A stretch of 64,000 bases of DNA from Acanthococcus lagerstroemiae (Eukaryota > Arthropoda > Insecta > Hemiptera > Eriococcidae): positions 999,001 through 1,063,000 of the forward strand of contig JAJSSI010000010.1 in the NCBI GenBank assembly GCA_031841125.1, given 5' to 3'. Made by a program: the position numbers and the translations under genes. A model generated the notes under the pieces. It was given only the letters and a program-made list of their open reading frames with translations, was not told where the DNA came from and did no database searches. Below, one piece after another: positions 43,784-54,871 of the stretch (its first letter is position 1; every line of letters starts with the position of its first letter).

Positions 43784-44411
43784 GGGTGATTCCCTGAAAA
43801 TTAGACAATTCGACGTGGACAAAAACAAAAAAACGAGGTTCACTTTCCAAATGTATTTTCGTTGAAATCGATACTAGGAGCACTGAGAAAACCGTATTCC
43901 GTCGACGGACGGGCTTAAATTTGATTTTTCTTTTCTTTTTTTTTTTGGGGGGGGGGGGTGTAGAGTCATAAAAAATTGATGTCCACGTTGAAAGACAAAT
44001 TTTTCACGTTTACATAGTGCGATAAGATGAGGCTGTATGATCACGCAGCGGCAATATAGGTTACAATCTTACAGATCACGGTTTTACAAAGTACCTACAA
44101 TTCATCTAGGAAAGTAGTCTCTGCACAAAGAAGATTTAGAGGCTGTTTCTACAGACTGCTTCTAAGTGTCGAAAGATTCACGTCTTTCGTCGTGGATACA
44201 AGAAATATGTGAGTGTCCACGTTGAACATACCTATTTTATGTCCACGCTTAAGAACAAAATTGCGATTTTCCTTTTCCCATTGGGTAAATATGCGGAGAA
44301 TATTTGATACATGTAGCTGAATGTAATGGGGCCAACATTAGATACAACTACTTATATTAAGTATTACATTTTTTACAAATTCCTAGCTGGAAATTCAATA
44401 TGGAATCACCC
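43784..44411. mobile_element. 628-bp nonautonomous element with AAAT target duplication
   Basis: GGGTGATTCC at the left is matched by GGAATCACCC at the right. AAAT flanks both ends (43780-43783 and 44412-44415). TGTCCACGTTGAA words recur inside (near 43979 and 44214). A T/G homopolymer block lies at 43930-43957. The superfamily is unknown. Confidence 0.6.
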
Positions 44412-44524
44412 AAATACCTGTCCACCAATTATAGAAGGCAGAAACCACAATATATTATACATAGTTACAACAATAATGCTCTTTAACGAGGAAGGGTATA
44501 TCTTCTCACAGATAACGGTCAGGA

Positions 44525-44690
44525 TGTTACGTACCAAACCCGAAATTGTACAGATCGGGAATTGTATAAGCATTTTTGTACCATGCGCGAATCGAACGAC
44601 CAATTTATTTGCACTGAACCCGAAATATCGGACTAGGTACAAATAATGCTGTACCATTTGCGAAATGTATGAAAGTTTGTACCAATAAGA
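44525..44690. repeat. Left arm of a TTGTACC-rich inverted repeat
   Basis: It matches the inverse of 45600-45765 over about 130 bp (for example TTGTACAGATCGGGAATTGT, then AAGCATTTTTGTAC, then GCGCGAATCGAACGACC), with roughly a quarter of positions changed. Confidence 0.6.
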
Positions 44691-44897
44691 CCAAAAGCTG
44701 ACAAAGAAGAAAATAGAGATATACAGCCATTATAGTATCCCTCATCTAGATTCCTCTTGATGGAAGTACGTATAGCTTTTCCAGCATTACATTATCGTTT
44801 AAAGACGAGCTGTTCTCTTCTTTTTTTTTTTTTTTTTTTCCCCTTTTTTTTCCTTTTTTTTTTTTTGTATTGAGGTCAGTTTCTTGTGTAACTTCCA

Positions 44898-45176
44898 TCA
44901 CACTGATACTTCTAATTTCGCTTTCCTGTCAAACAGCGCCTCAAAAGGGGATTGTTTAATTCCTGAGGGGTAACTTATTTTTTTGAAATTTGGACGAAAC
45001 GAACATAATTCATCAGCCCAGGCAGTCAAACCATTGTCAATCATCCAAGCTCTCGCCATTTCCTCAACATTGCGGTTTGGTTGTTTGATACCTCTCTGAC
45101 TTTGAGAATGCTGAGGTTTACTATTATGTAGTCTTGAGACCCGGCCATAACAGTTCCAAATCACTGATAATGGCAT
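44898..45176 (-). pseudogene. Integrase C-terminal relic of KRBA2/Ginger-like type
   Basis: The frame encodes PQHSQSQRGIKQPNRNVEEM, then ARAWMIDNGLTAWADEL, then YPSGIKQSPFEALFDRKAKL. This is the end of a retroviral-type integrase core, in the form found in KRBA2-like host proteins and Ginger-like transposons. In the family the residue after SQSQG is normally VE; here the catalytic glutamate position reads KQ, so it is inactive. No other part was found. It lies between the arms of the TTGTACC inverted repeat. Confidence 0.55.
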
Positions 45177-45599
45177 TTACAAATTCGCGATAATTATTAG
45201 ATTGTAACAGGGAGGGGGCACTGAATCCATAAAAAATGTCAATTAAATTGTAAGCAACTTCTGCAGCAGTCTTCGTTTTTTGAGATCACATAAGTGTAAA
45301 AATTTAAACTGGTGATCTTAATAATTCACGATAAATTGAAACTGACCATTTCTATGACTGCACATCGATCAAGTCGACTTGACCCCTAGCATTAGCTTCT
45401 GCAAAAATTGTATGCTAAATTACAACCCCTTTCGAATAAAGTGATTGCATGAGAATGATGCACACCTCCAACGTTGGTCACTGCACTATAAGAACTACAT
45501 GTTGAACCATGTAAAGGGCAATACGGGATTATTACATACAAATACAATCTATTCCAGGGTTTGTACAATATATTCTGTACCCACAATGTTATTTATTTC

Positions 45600-45765
45600 G
45601 AATTTCCTACAAGTTGGTACACTAATTGCGAACGGTACAGTATTAATTGTATCAAGTCTGATATCTCAGGTTCAGATAGAAGTGGGTCGTTCGATTCGCG
45701 CACAGTACAAAAATGCTTGTACCATTCCGGATCTGTACATTACGAGTTTAGTACTTACTACATAA
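45600..45765. repeat. Right arm of the TTGTACC-rich inverted repeat
   Basis: It is the inverse copy of 44525-44690. The pair spans about 1.24 kb and encloses the integrase relic. Confidence 0.6.
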
Positions 45766-46165
45766 CAAGGATATTACAAAATTTTTCAAGCCTTACCTGG
45801 TCACCAAAAGACCTCTCGCTGCAGAATGTTTGCTTTTTTTCCACGAACTTTTGTTGGAATAGATTGTAGAATTCTCCAACATTTGATCTTTTACGCGACA
45901 TAGGTATTTAGGAAATGCAATCGACAAAACACTGAATACTTAGTTCTCTTAAATTGCAAATTGAAAACAACACTCGAAACTTTCTGATAATTATTCGAAA
46001 ACTGAAAACTAACACCGAACAACCGAATGATATAGTTATCACGTTATCAGAATCAAGCGCATTAGTAGGTAATTCAGTTTTGTTTGAAATATCAACCGTT
46101 TTCAACAGAAACGTTTTGATTGGTCGTCATAGTACAAGTGCAGAAACGGTGGGGTAGCGGTTATG

Positions 46166-46490
46166 TTGTGGTTTTAAAGTTGAAATTCCACCACGCAGAT
46201 TGTCCGGGAATGCTCACTGTCACTACCACCCACACATCTAAACCGGTTTTCATCATAAAGCTCATCAATGTAGTAGTGGTAGTGGTTTTACAAATGTATA
46301 TCCACCTGAATGCGCTCACCAATACATAGATCCTTGGTGTACATTTTAAAGTGGGAACTCCACAACGCAGATTGTCCACGAACGCTTACTACCACTCTTG
46401 CATCTAACCCTGTTTTAATATATAGAGCTCATCAATGTAGTAGTGGAAGTGGTTTTCCGAATGCGTTCCACTTGGATACGCACATCAAAA
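46166..46490. repeat. Right subterminal tandem duplication (about 170-bp unit)
   Basis: Two copies share TTTTAAAGT, then AACTCCACNACGCAGATTGTC, then CTCATCAATGTAGTAGTGG, then GTGGTTTT, then GAATGCG, starting near 46168 and 46344. They mirror the CCACTAC-rich left subterminal block. Confidence 0.6.
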
Positions 46491-46503
46491 TCTTCAACGG
46501 GCT

Positions 46504-48125
46504 GTGAGGCGTCTATTTAAAGACATCGTTCTTCATATCACAAATTCTTTACTATCTACAACACATGTATCATTAGTATCCGCATTCCTAAATAGAATTT
46601 AGCAAAACGACATAGTATTTAGACTGCGCGCCTCCAGAGCCAGTTCCAATCAGGACCCGTTACATACTTCCCATTTTTCCTGACCCCGAGTAACTGACAG
46701 TACTACATTTATGTGCCGGTTGTGTTCTAGAAGGTCACAGTTACGAGTACCTTCCTTTCCCCATTCCGAAATGGCAATATTGAAGTCGACGAGGAATCCC
46801 TACGATGATGTGTTCAGGAGCCGCCAGACAATTTTAAGGTAACTACCATGAGTTCAAGTGCGGGTGATGGTTGGCCGACACAAGGAGTTGATCATTCTCC
46901 TGCGCCTCCATGCGCATGACCTCTACAAGATCTCAGTAAATTATACCAGATGAGTACATAGGGGACCCGTTACGTACCTACTTCCCTGTCGCTACATCTG
47001 CTAGCTAAACTCCCAACACTCGCGGCATCGTTTTTGCAGTAATTTGCACGACTGCCTTTGTTGGGCACTGGAGCACGTGTTCACTCATCTATGTATTTCA
47101 ACTTTCCAAATCAAAAATATAACATATCTTACTTCTTACTTCATCACTTCGTTTTTGTTAACGTATTTGTAAATCAAAGGTCAGTACATTACTTCACAAT
47201 TTGAGTTTGTTTCTTTTCGTGTATCTTTCTCAAGCGTGCATCCAGTCCCAAGCATGGCATCATTTCGTTCGACATTGCAAATCGCACAATCACTCAATAA
47301 ATCGAACTGCTAACTACCATGGTTAACCATGTTGGATTCCCGGTGTTGTTAGACACCTTCACTCTCAATTAAATAAAACAAATAAACTTACTGAAGCTCG
47401 TTTCTCGTTTATATCTTGTACTTATACAAATTCACATACAACAGTATATCGTACTTCTTAGGAACATGCAGAGTATATATAAACAACAACAAGAGTAACA
47501 ACAACAACAAGGAGGTTATGTTTGGTATCGACGTGGAATATGAAGTCCAAGATAGCGCCAGTGAAATGGGCAACGTATGCGTCCATATTTTGACACCATT
47601 AAAAATGAATTAAGTTGTTTGGGCAGTAAAACAAATGACCAATTAAACCAAAAATTTAATATAATTTATCACTCCATTCCATAATTCAAATTTCAACATA
47701 CAAAAACTCACATGATAATACTAGAAAAAAAAACCTACTGATAACAGGAATATTTTGCGGGGGAATTCAGAGAAATGTGTTGTATGAAAGTGCCGAACGC
47801 GCTGTACGACACCGGTGTCGTTCAAGGCGTAGCTCAACAAGCGTTCCAAAGTCACGAAACAGCAATTCGAAAATAGCGGAACGCTTGATACGCCCTGTGC
47901 GCCTTTCAAGAATAGCACTCCAGGTGACCTTACAATCATTCACATTTTAATGATGGGTTCCTCATAGCTCATACACGAACTACCATGCAAAAATTAATAA
48001 TTCTATCGATGCAGTACTTTTATTTCCCCCTCACGGTGCAATGGAACAATCACTTTCTAGTTCGTTGGAAGAAAAAGATGGGAGACACTGTTCTATTTTG
48101 TTAAATACATGCTCTAAGTCTTCAG
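46504..48125. other. Spacer, no gene recognised
   Basis: GGACCCGTTAC is repeated at 46656 and 46966. An (AAC)n microsatellite lies at 47484-47511. The rest, including a GC-richer stretch at 47755-47940, has only short frames. Confidence 0.4.
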
Positions 48126-48129
48126 CCAA

Positions 48130-48409
48130 GAGAGTGACGTCCTATCCAGTGTATATATATACCTATGCCTATACCTATATATGTAGTTTCTAAGTATTGT
48201 GTTTTTTTGTCTGTTTGTTTTCACGTTTTTGTTTAGTTTTTAGTCGGTTTCGTTCTTCTGGTGTGTGGAGTAGTTTCGTTTAGTTTGTTTTCGTATCGGT
48301 TGGTTTCAAAGTGTTTCAGTATATCTAACGTTTCTCAAATATTAATAATAAAATCGTTTCTGAAGTTTAAGAATATAGTTTTTATTTCGGTATCGATTTA
48401 TTAATTCCA
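48130..48409 (+). repeat. Presumed 5' LTR/leader of the copia element
   Basis: The assignment rests on position, the TATA-like and AATAAA signals and the adjoining primer-binding site. Without a second copy the left boundary is a guess. Confidence 0.4.
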
Positions 48410-48412
48410 ACG

Positions 48413-48429
48413 TGGTGGAGGCGCCGGGT
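48413..48429 (+). other. Candidate copia primer-binding site
   Basis: TGGTGGAGGCGCCGGGT begins with the TGG that pairs with tRNA 3'-CCA and lies just after the leader. The tRNA species was not determined. Confidence 0.45.
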
Positions 48430-48503
48430 ACGTCTAATCCGTTATTAAAAACTGCGTTTCGAAAACTGTCTCGTGCCGCGTGGTGTTACGCGTTTCTTAG
48501 AAC

Positions 48504-49606
48504 ATGGAACAAAAGCTGGACGCAATTCTGTCTCAACTGCGGGCATTGCAAGAGCGAGTAGATGCTGTGGAAAAACGTAAAAATAATGGAGAAGCAACGG
48601 TAATGGAAAGTACCCCGCGACGAACACAGCGGAAATTCGTCATCGGCAGTTGAATCCGCCTATGATTTTGACTCCGACGGCAAATTACGCTGTATGGAAA
48701 AAGTTTATTGAAGGAGAACTAGTAAGTCTAAAATACGATGACCTTCTCAAAAATCTGATCAACGAAGAAGGCCAGAACAGTTTCGACTCAGAAGATCCGG
48801 AAACGAAAGGAAGACTGAGTTTCGTTATGATGTATATTCTTGCGAGAGTAGACGACTCGTATAAACAATCGATTTGTGATCTTTCGTCACCATACGATAT
48901 GCTGAAAAAGATACACGAGTTGAGATATCCGTGTCTACTATCAAATGTAATCCAGGCACGCAGACACTGGTCCGGTTTACAGATGATCGAAGGGGAATCT
49001 GTTCTCACATTTACAAATCGATTCTGTGAGAAATTGAAGATCGTGGAAGCACTAGGAGTTAAAGTCGACAAACTGGAGATTCTTGGTAACTATGCAATTG
49101 CTGTGAAACCTTTCTATGAAGAGGTCAGCAGACGTTTCGACTCTGGAATAGACATGACTTTTGAAGATATGAAACTGTTTGCACTAAACCTCGAGAGCAG
49201 CGCCAAGGAATCCAAAGCACGAATAGAAGAAGCCGCTGGTGCTTCGAACCCGAACACTGCAAGTGTACATGTAGCGGACATGAAAACGAGTTTCCAACGG
49301 AGCAACGAGGAAACGAAAAATGATGTAGATAAGAAAAATGTCACGTGTTTTAGATGCGGAAAACCGAACCATACTGCGATGGAGTGTAAAAATCCAAAAA
49401 TGATATGCTACAACTGCGGCAAACTCGGTTCCCACTCGGCCAGAGAATGCACAGCACCGAGAACTACGTTTCCACAGACGGCCAAATTTCCTACAGGAAG
49501 AATAACACGCACGTTTCGCGGTCGCGGTCGTACTCGAGCTAGTGGAAGTGCATCGAAAAATGAACCACTGTACAAAAAAAATAAAAGTCACCGGAGCCGA
49601 TGGTAA
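48504..49606 (+). pseudogene. gag: Copia gag with frame breaks near its 5' end
   Basis: The main open part, 48650-49606 (318 aa), contains NYAVWKKFIEGELVSLKYDD, the Trp-containing start of UBN2-type Gag. Its capsid body and two zinc knuckles follow (CFRCGKPNHTAMEC and CYNCGKLGSHSAREC), then an Arg/Gly-rich tail. An ATG at 48504 opens a coiled-coil-like leader (MEQKLDAILSQLRALQERVD) in another frame. Two single-base shifts, near the CCCC at 48613-48616 and the AAA near 48677-48683, separate it from the main frame. That pattern suggests one original gag ORF from 48504. The frame ends at 49606, overlapping pol. Confidence 0.7.
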
Positions 49607-52600
49607 AGAGAAGTGTGTAATGATGGCGATAAATGACGATGGATCTGGTTTTGAATTGGCTCAATCAAACGTTGTAGAAAATGAGTTATGTTATAATATT
49701 AATAGACTAGTTTCGTTTCATAATAATACTAAAATAGAATCGTTTCAGAATAAAAATAATAATACGACATCCCGAAGTACACAAGGAGTACAGTTTATTG
49801 GTGATTCTGGAGCCACTGAACATATAATAAAAGATGAAAAGCTTCTAACAAATTCTAGGCTAGTTTCAGGAATAATAAAAAGTGCGAATAAAAATATGTC
49901 AGCAGATTTGAAGGTTGATAGAAAAGGGGAAATATTATTCAAAGACGATAATGGAAAAGTAGTAAAATTAACAAATGTGCTCCAGACACCACAAGTTTCG
50001 AAAAATATAATTTCACTTAGAAAATTGGTAAATTCGGGAGTGGAAGTTTCGTTGGATCAAAAAGAAATAAAATTAACAACTAATGATGAAAATAAACTAA
50101 AAAAGAAAGGTTATTTTGATGGTCGTTTTTGGTGGTTAAATATGGAGGTAATAAAAGATTCTGGTTCTTCCTCCTATTGTCTGCTCGATAAAAAGGGTGT
50201 TTCGAATATAAAACAAATAATATCTCCGGAGAGCATGGCGATGGAAAAAGACATGTCAAAAATTAAAGAAGTATCAGATTTAAGAGTGGAAGGGAGCAGT
50301 GATTCGTTTCATGACTGCTCAGAATCGTTTCATAATTTACGAAATCGTCATGTACCTATTAGAGCAGCGGGTGAGTCTGGAAATGGTTTTAAAAATCATA
50401 CCAAGGCTAAGCAAACCCTTAAAGCAAAGGGAAAGGAGGGTTGTGATAGCTTGTCTACTGTAGATGATGCTCACAACAAAAATATAGAAAATACTCAGAA
50501 TGTTTCACAAATTGTTTCACAAGATGGTTCACAAAGTGTTTCACCAAACGTTTCACAACATAAAAATGAAGAACCAACACTCGAATTAAATGCTGAAAGC
50601 ATAGATAAAGAAAAGACCATCAAACTGTTTCAAGATGCATCACATAAATTAGAAATTGAAAATAAACATCCTAATTATGACCTCAAAAGTAATAAAGGGC
50701 TTTTATGGCATTTTCGACTGGGTCATGTTTCAAAAACATATTTAAGGATCGCTTCAAAATATTTAAATGATTTAAAAGAAGTAGAGTTTTCCGATTCTAT
50801 ATCAGATTGTATCTATTGTATAAAAGCTAAAGCTACAGCTAAGCCTTCGATTACATCTCGTTTCAGAAATACAACAGCATTAGACTTGATTCATACCGAT
50901 CTAATCAGTATGTCTCCCCCTACATATAAGCATGGCAATAAATATATTATCACGTTTTTAGACGATGCTACAAGATTTGCTTGGGCGTTTCCTCTCCCCA
51001 ACAAATCATCAGTTCATCTAGCGGTTCAATTATTACTCAAAGAAATAAGAAAAATTAAAGGTCAATATGCAAAAATAAAGGCGTTTCGACTTGACAATGG
51101 AAGGGAGTACTTTACTGATGATATGAAAAATTTGATAGAAAAAGAGAAAATAAACTTAGCAACGATCCCAGCATACACGTCTGATTTAAATGGGGCAGCG
51201 GAACGGTTAAATCGCGATTTAGAAGAAAAGATGCGATGTTTACTTATAAGCTCTGGTTTCCCAAGAGAATTGTGGGCATATGCTCTGCGTTTTGCAGTGG
51301 ATGTGTACAATAAAACACCTAAAAAGGCTCTAAAAGGAGAAATACCATACACAAAGTTTCATGAAAGACCATGTACAGTAAAGTATTTCAGACGGTTTGG
51401 TTGTCTAAGTCATGTGTTAAAGAGTATACAGGCAAATAAACTCGAAGAGAGAACAACTACTGGTTTCTTACTACAGTGTTTAGATGACTCATATTTAATT
51501 CTGGAACATGGTTCAGGAAAAATCATAAGATCGAAAAATGTCGATTTTTCAGAAAATATAGTGTACGGTGATTTAAAAGAAAAAGGTAGTAAACCAGTAG
51601 CAAACCCCAATTTGACAAATGTTAATTACGATTCAATGCTAGTTTCACCAAGCGAATTAATAAAGAAAGTCTCTCATGCTGAAGCATGCTGGGTTGAATT
51701 TTTCAAAAATTCTGAGGATAACTGGGGTGAAATTTTAAATTTAGAGAATGAACCAGAAACGTATAAAGAGGCTTTAAATTCGATTGAAAAAGAAAAATGG
51801 CTAGTGGCCATACAAAACGAACTTGATTCCTTAGAGAAAAATAATACTTGGTCCTTAGTAGAAAAGTCAAAAGATGTTAAAAACATCCTCACGTCTAAGT
51901 GGATTTTTAAAAAGAAAAACAAAGTAAATGGTACGATACGTTATAAAGCTAGACTCGTCATACGCGGGTTTCAAGATAAAAATAATTATAATCGTACTGA
52001 AACATACTCCCCAGTCATACGCTTAACAGATTTTCGATTCCTAATTGCAGTAGCAAACAAATTTGATTTTGACATACATCAAATGGATGTAAAGACAGCT
52101 TTCCTAAATGGTATTTTAAATACAAAAGTCTATATGTATATACCTGATGGAATAAAAGGGAAAGAGAAGTTGGAAACAAATCATGTATGTGAATTGAAAA
52201 AATCGCTGTATGGGTTAAAAGTTAGTCCACGATGTTGGTATGAACGTTTTAAAGAAGTAATGCTAAAATTAAATTTTTCTGTTTACCCGTTTCAGACATG
52301 TTTATTCTATTGGCATCAACAAAATGATATCATAATTGTAGGTTTATATGTTGATGATTTATTGATTATTGGTAATGACACAAATAAAATCGAAAACCTG
52401 AAAGTCAGTCTTTCAAAAGAATTTGAAATGGTAGATATGAAGGAAACTAGGAAATTCTTAGGTATCGAATTATTTCGACATAGGAAAAGTAAAACGATTT
52501 TCATTCACCAAAGAAGTTTTATCGAAAAGATGTTGATTAGATTCAAAATGGAAAAGTGTAATGCTACAAAAACACCATATATTTCATCTGACTGTTTTAA

Positions 52601-53309
52601 AAGAGGTGAGAAAAGAATGGTAACAGAAGATTTTAAAAATATTGAAAGTTTCCCATTTCGACAGGCAGTAGGAAGTCTCTTATATCTGGCAAATAGCACC
52701 CGTCCTGATTTGACCTATATTGTAAATAAAATCAGTAGAAATCAGTCAAATTTTGGCTTCAAAGATTGGTTGGAAATTAAAAGAGTGTTTCGTTATTTAG
52801 CTGGAACCAAAAATTTGGGCATAAAGTTTCATGGAAAATTAGATAATATAGAATGTTACGTAGATGCGTCTCTAGGTACAAATGATACTGAAGGAAAATC
52901 TACAACAGGATTAGTACTTCGATTATTCGGAGACCCTGTGTTTTGGCGAACGAAAAGACAATCGCATGTTTCTCTTTCGTCGGCCGAGGCCGAATATATA
53001 GCGATGTCGTTAGCCGCAAAGGAATTAGTTTGTATACGAGAGATGAGTAACAGGTTTCTGAAATTAAATACAATTCCTATTTTATACGAAGACAACACGT
53101 CGGCAATTAATATTGCAAAATCTGAAGATTCCCAGTCTCTAAAGCATATAGTAAATTTATGCTATCATTATATCCGTCTTGAAGTTGCAAATAAAAATAT
53201 TATTATAAAATGGGTGCCCACAGAATCACAAATTGCCGATATGTTTACTAAAGACTTGCCTAAGGATAAATTTGAAAAGTTTCGTGATCAAATAATGTCA
53301 CCTTCTTAA
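49542..53309 (+). CDS. pol: Copia pol: protease, integrase, RT, RNase H (1255 aa)
   Basis: Open from 49542 to the TAA at 53307. Protease FIGDSGATEHII (D88). Integrase zinc finger HFRLGH...CIYC (about 390-430) and core HTDLIS, RLDNGREYF and NGAAERLNRD (about 452, 516, 550). RT has the RYKARLVIRGFQD motif, DVKTAFLNG and LYVDDLLIIGND (about 936). RNase H has CYVDAS (about 1105), SSAEAEYIAM and LYEDNTSAI. All catalytic acids looked for are present. The frame is +1 relative to gag with 65 bases of overlap. The shift falls at a run of eight A at about 49572-49579. No ATG is needed if gag and pol were once fused or frameshifted. Confidence 0.85.
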   Translation: MEVHRKMNHCTKKIKVTGADGKEKCVMMAINDDGSGFELAQSNVVENELCYNINRLVSFHNNTKIESFQNKNNNTTSRSTQGVQFIGDSGATEHIIKDEKLLTNSRLVSGIIKSANKNMSADLKVDRKGEILFKDDNGKVVKLTNVLQTPQVSKNIISLRKLVNSGVEVSLDQKEIKLTTNDENKLKKKGYFDGRFWWLNMEVIKDSGSSSYCLLDKKGVSNIKQIISPESMAMEKDMSKIKEVSDLRVEGSSDSFHDCSESFHNLRNRHVPIRAAGESGNGFKNHTKAKQTLKAKGKEGCDSLSTVDDAHNKNIENTQNVSQIVSQDGSQSVSPNVSQHKNEEPTLELNAESIDKEKTIKLFQDASHKLEIENKHPNYDLKSNKGLLWHFRLGHVSKTYLRIASKYLNDLKEVEFSDSISDCIYCIKAKATAKPSITSRFRNTTALDLIHTDLISMSPPTYKHGNKYIITFLDDATRFAWAFPLPNKSSVHLAVQLLLKEIRKIKGQYAKIKAFRLDNGREYFTDDMKNLIEKEKINLATIPAYTSDLNGAAERLNRDLEEKMRCLLISSGFPRELWAYALRFAVDVYNKTPKKALKGEIPYTKFHERPCTVKYFRRFGCLSHVLKSIQANKLEERTTTGFLLQCLDDSYLILEHGSGKIIRSKNVDFSENIVYGDLKEKGSKPVANPNLTNVNYDSMLVSPSELIKKVSHAEACWVEFFKNSEDNWGEILNLENEPETYKEALNSIEKEKWLVAIQNELDSLEKNNTWSLVEKSKDVKNILTSKWIFKKKNKVNGTIRYKARLVIRGFQDKNNYNRTETYSPVIRLTDFRFLIAVANKFDFDIHQMDVKTAFLNGILNTKVYMYIPDGIKGKEKLETNHVCELKKSLYGLKVSPRCWYERFKEVMLKLNFSVYPFQTCLFYWHQQNDIIIVGLYVDDLLIIGNDTNKIENLKVSLSKEFEMVDMKETRKFLGIELFRHRKSKTIFIHQRSFIEKMLIRFKMEKCNATKTPYISSDCFKRGEKRMVTEDFKNIESFPFRQAVGSLLYLANSTRPDLTYIVNKISRNQSNFGFKDWLEIKRVFRYLAGTKNLGIKFHGKLDNIECYVDASLGTNDTEGKSTTGLVLRLFGDPVFWRTKRQSHVSLSSAEAEYIAMSLAAKELVCIREMSNRFLKLNTIPILYEDNTSAINIAKSEDSQSLKHIVNLCYHYIRLEVANKNIIIKWVPTESQIADMFTKDLPKDKFEKFRDQIMSPS

Positions 53310-53954
53310 TAAGTTGTCTAATTTCTTGTTTGTTGTTTCTTACTCTCGACTTTCAAATCACGTTTCCGAACCATTTCTCAACAGTTTGATCGTCGAAAGC
53401 TGTAATATGAAAAATAATAATCGTGATAACCAAGTTCTTCCATTTAGTGATAACGCCAGGATATCTCAGCATAACATTTGTAAACTTGACTTTTTCAATT
53501 AAACTCGCCTTTTCTCCGACTCTAATGCAGTAATCGATGTAATTCTTTTTTTCAAATTATTCAGAAAACTATAAGGAATCCGAATCAAGTACTTACAGTA
53601 TTCCTGGTGCGCCTTTTTTACGCTCTTCACGAGAAGTTTTGCAGTTGTTTATTTTTCTCTTTTTCTGATAAATTTTAACAACACTCCATAGAACGAATAA
53701 AAAAAACGAATCATCGTCGAACGTGATATGAATGTTTAGCTCTAATTCTTATCATTTCAATGCAATCCAACTTTAGTTACTTGTAGGTCTGCAAGGAGCG
53801 CTATGAGTATTTTGTGATCACGAGTCAGGGGCGGCCGATATTGTACCCACATGGCCGATATTGTACGGATTTACAGTATTTATCTTTTTCTTTTTGTCGA
53901 GTTTGGGTTTCTCTCCAAATCTGCCAAAAGAAAAAAAAATCAATAGATAGGTAC
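53310..53954. other. Spacer after the copia pol
   Basis: AT-rich, with no match to the copia leader and no gene. GGCCGATATTGTAC is repeated at 53832 and 53854. Confidence 0.4.
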
Positions 53955-54774
53955 CTACCTAGATACCCAGCGTAGTACGTTGCCTAAAATTTCGTAGTAA
54001 GATACGCGCCGGGCTTTTTCCAACACATTCACAAGCGGAGTCAAATAACACATTCCAATTTCGTTTTCATTTTCTTTATCAGGAATCTTAGTGAGCACAA
54101 TTTTGGGATTGACAGGAAACATACCACTTGAGGAAAAACCAGCGATGATGTCTGCCTTCAAGTTTACTGCTTGAATAATATAGTATCGCATAAAAGTTCT
54201 GGGAAACACTTTTTGGCAAGACACCACAATTTCTTCTCTTCCAGTTCTTCAACACGACACACCAATGAGATTTTATTGGTCTGAAAACGCTGTAGTCGAG
54301 TGGCTGGAGGAGATGGGTGGAATTAGGAGGGAGGAAAATAAAATTAATTCCTTCTTCTGGGCCACTTTTGATTATTCCATACAATATGAGAACATAAGTT
54401 GTCCGCGATTAAAAATTTCGGACCCGGCAATTGCCGGAAATAATGTACAGCGACTGTTTCGAACCAGTCTGCGAAAATTTCCGCAGTGAACCACCCAGAT
54501 TTTGTCCTATTATAATTCGGGTCTCCTCCAAACAGAATATGATCAAATGTAGTAGCTCGCGTTCAGCAGTTATACCACCTTCCCAAGCGAAAAAGGGAAA
54601 GAGAATTTTTAGCTGTAGTCTCGTATCACCTGTTCGCTTGCTGGAACTCATTCTCATGTTTGGTGTTATACTGCCTTCATGGTTCAAACGTGTTTCGTCT
54701 ACTGAAATACGAACTGGACTTCTAATGTGGCTGTATACGTCTGAGAACTTCGCGGATCGCGTTGTTTCTTTCAA
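53955..54774 (-). pseudogene. pogo/Tigger-type (CENP-B-like, DDE_1) transposase relic
   Basis: Overlapping broken frames on the minus strand keep the order of the family. SVDETRLNHEG near 54715 (first D) is followed by MSSSKRTGDT, then a KSGWFTAEIF-like segment near 54490. Next come an LIADN motif near 54405 (second D), FLPPNSTHLLQPLDYSVFRP near 54310 and a C-terminal SSSGMFPVNP segment near 54120. At least three frameshifts break it. The N-terminal HTH part was not found. Confidence 0.7.
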
Positions 54775-54871
54775 CCGATGGTCGTTGAATGATACTCCTC
54801 GGCTAGATTAGCCTGGTCCATGCTCGATGAGCACTACCGACTCTGAACACGGACGATGTTAGTAGTTCACA

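Larger units (their letters stand above)
40042..46501. mobile_element. Possible 6.5-kb element with CCCGTTGAAGATTTT inverted ends
   Basis: CCCGTTGAAGATTTT at 40042-40056 is matched by its exact inverse at 46487-46501. Inside both ends are tandemly duplicated subterminal blocks rich in CCACTAC/GTAGTGG words. No target duplication is visible, and the interior is a patchwork of MITEs and relics with no transposase of its own. It could be a nonautonomous element later bombarded by insertions. Confidence 0.5.
48130..53309 (+). mobile_element. Ty1/copia retrotransposon, 3' LTR not found
   Basis: A T-rich LTR-like leader (48130-48409) with TATA-like TATATATATACC near 48152 and AATAAA near 48347 is followed by a tRNA-pairing site and gag and pol in copia order. 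Pol is open from protease to RNase H. No copy of the leader is present after pol, so the 3' end is truncated or diverged. Three frame breaks, each at a homopolymer, disrupt gag and the gag-pol junction. Confidence 0.75.

Noticed and set aside
44898..45176. A host KRBA2 gene
   Set aside because: Only the end of an integrase core is left and the catalytic glutamate position is changed; it is a relic.
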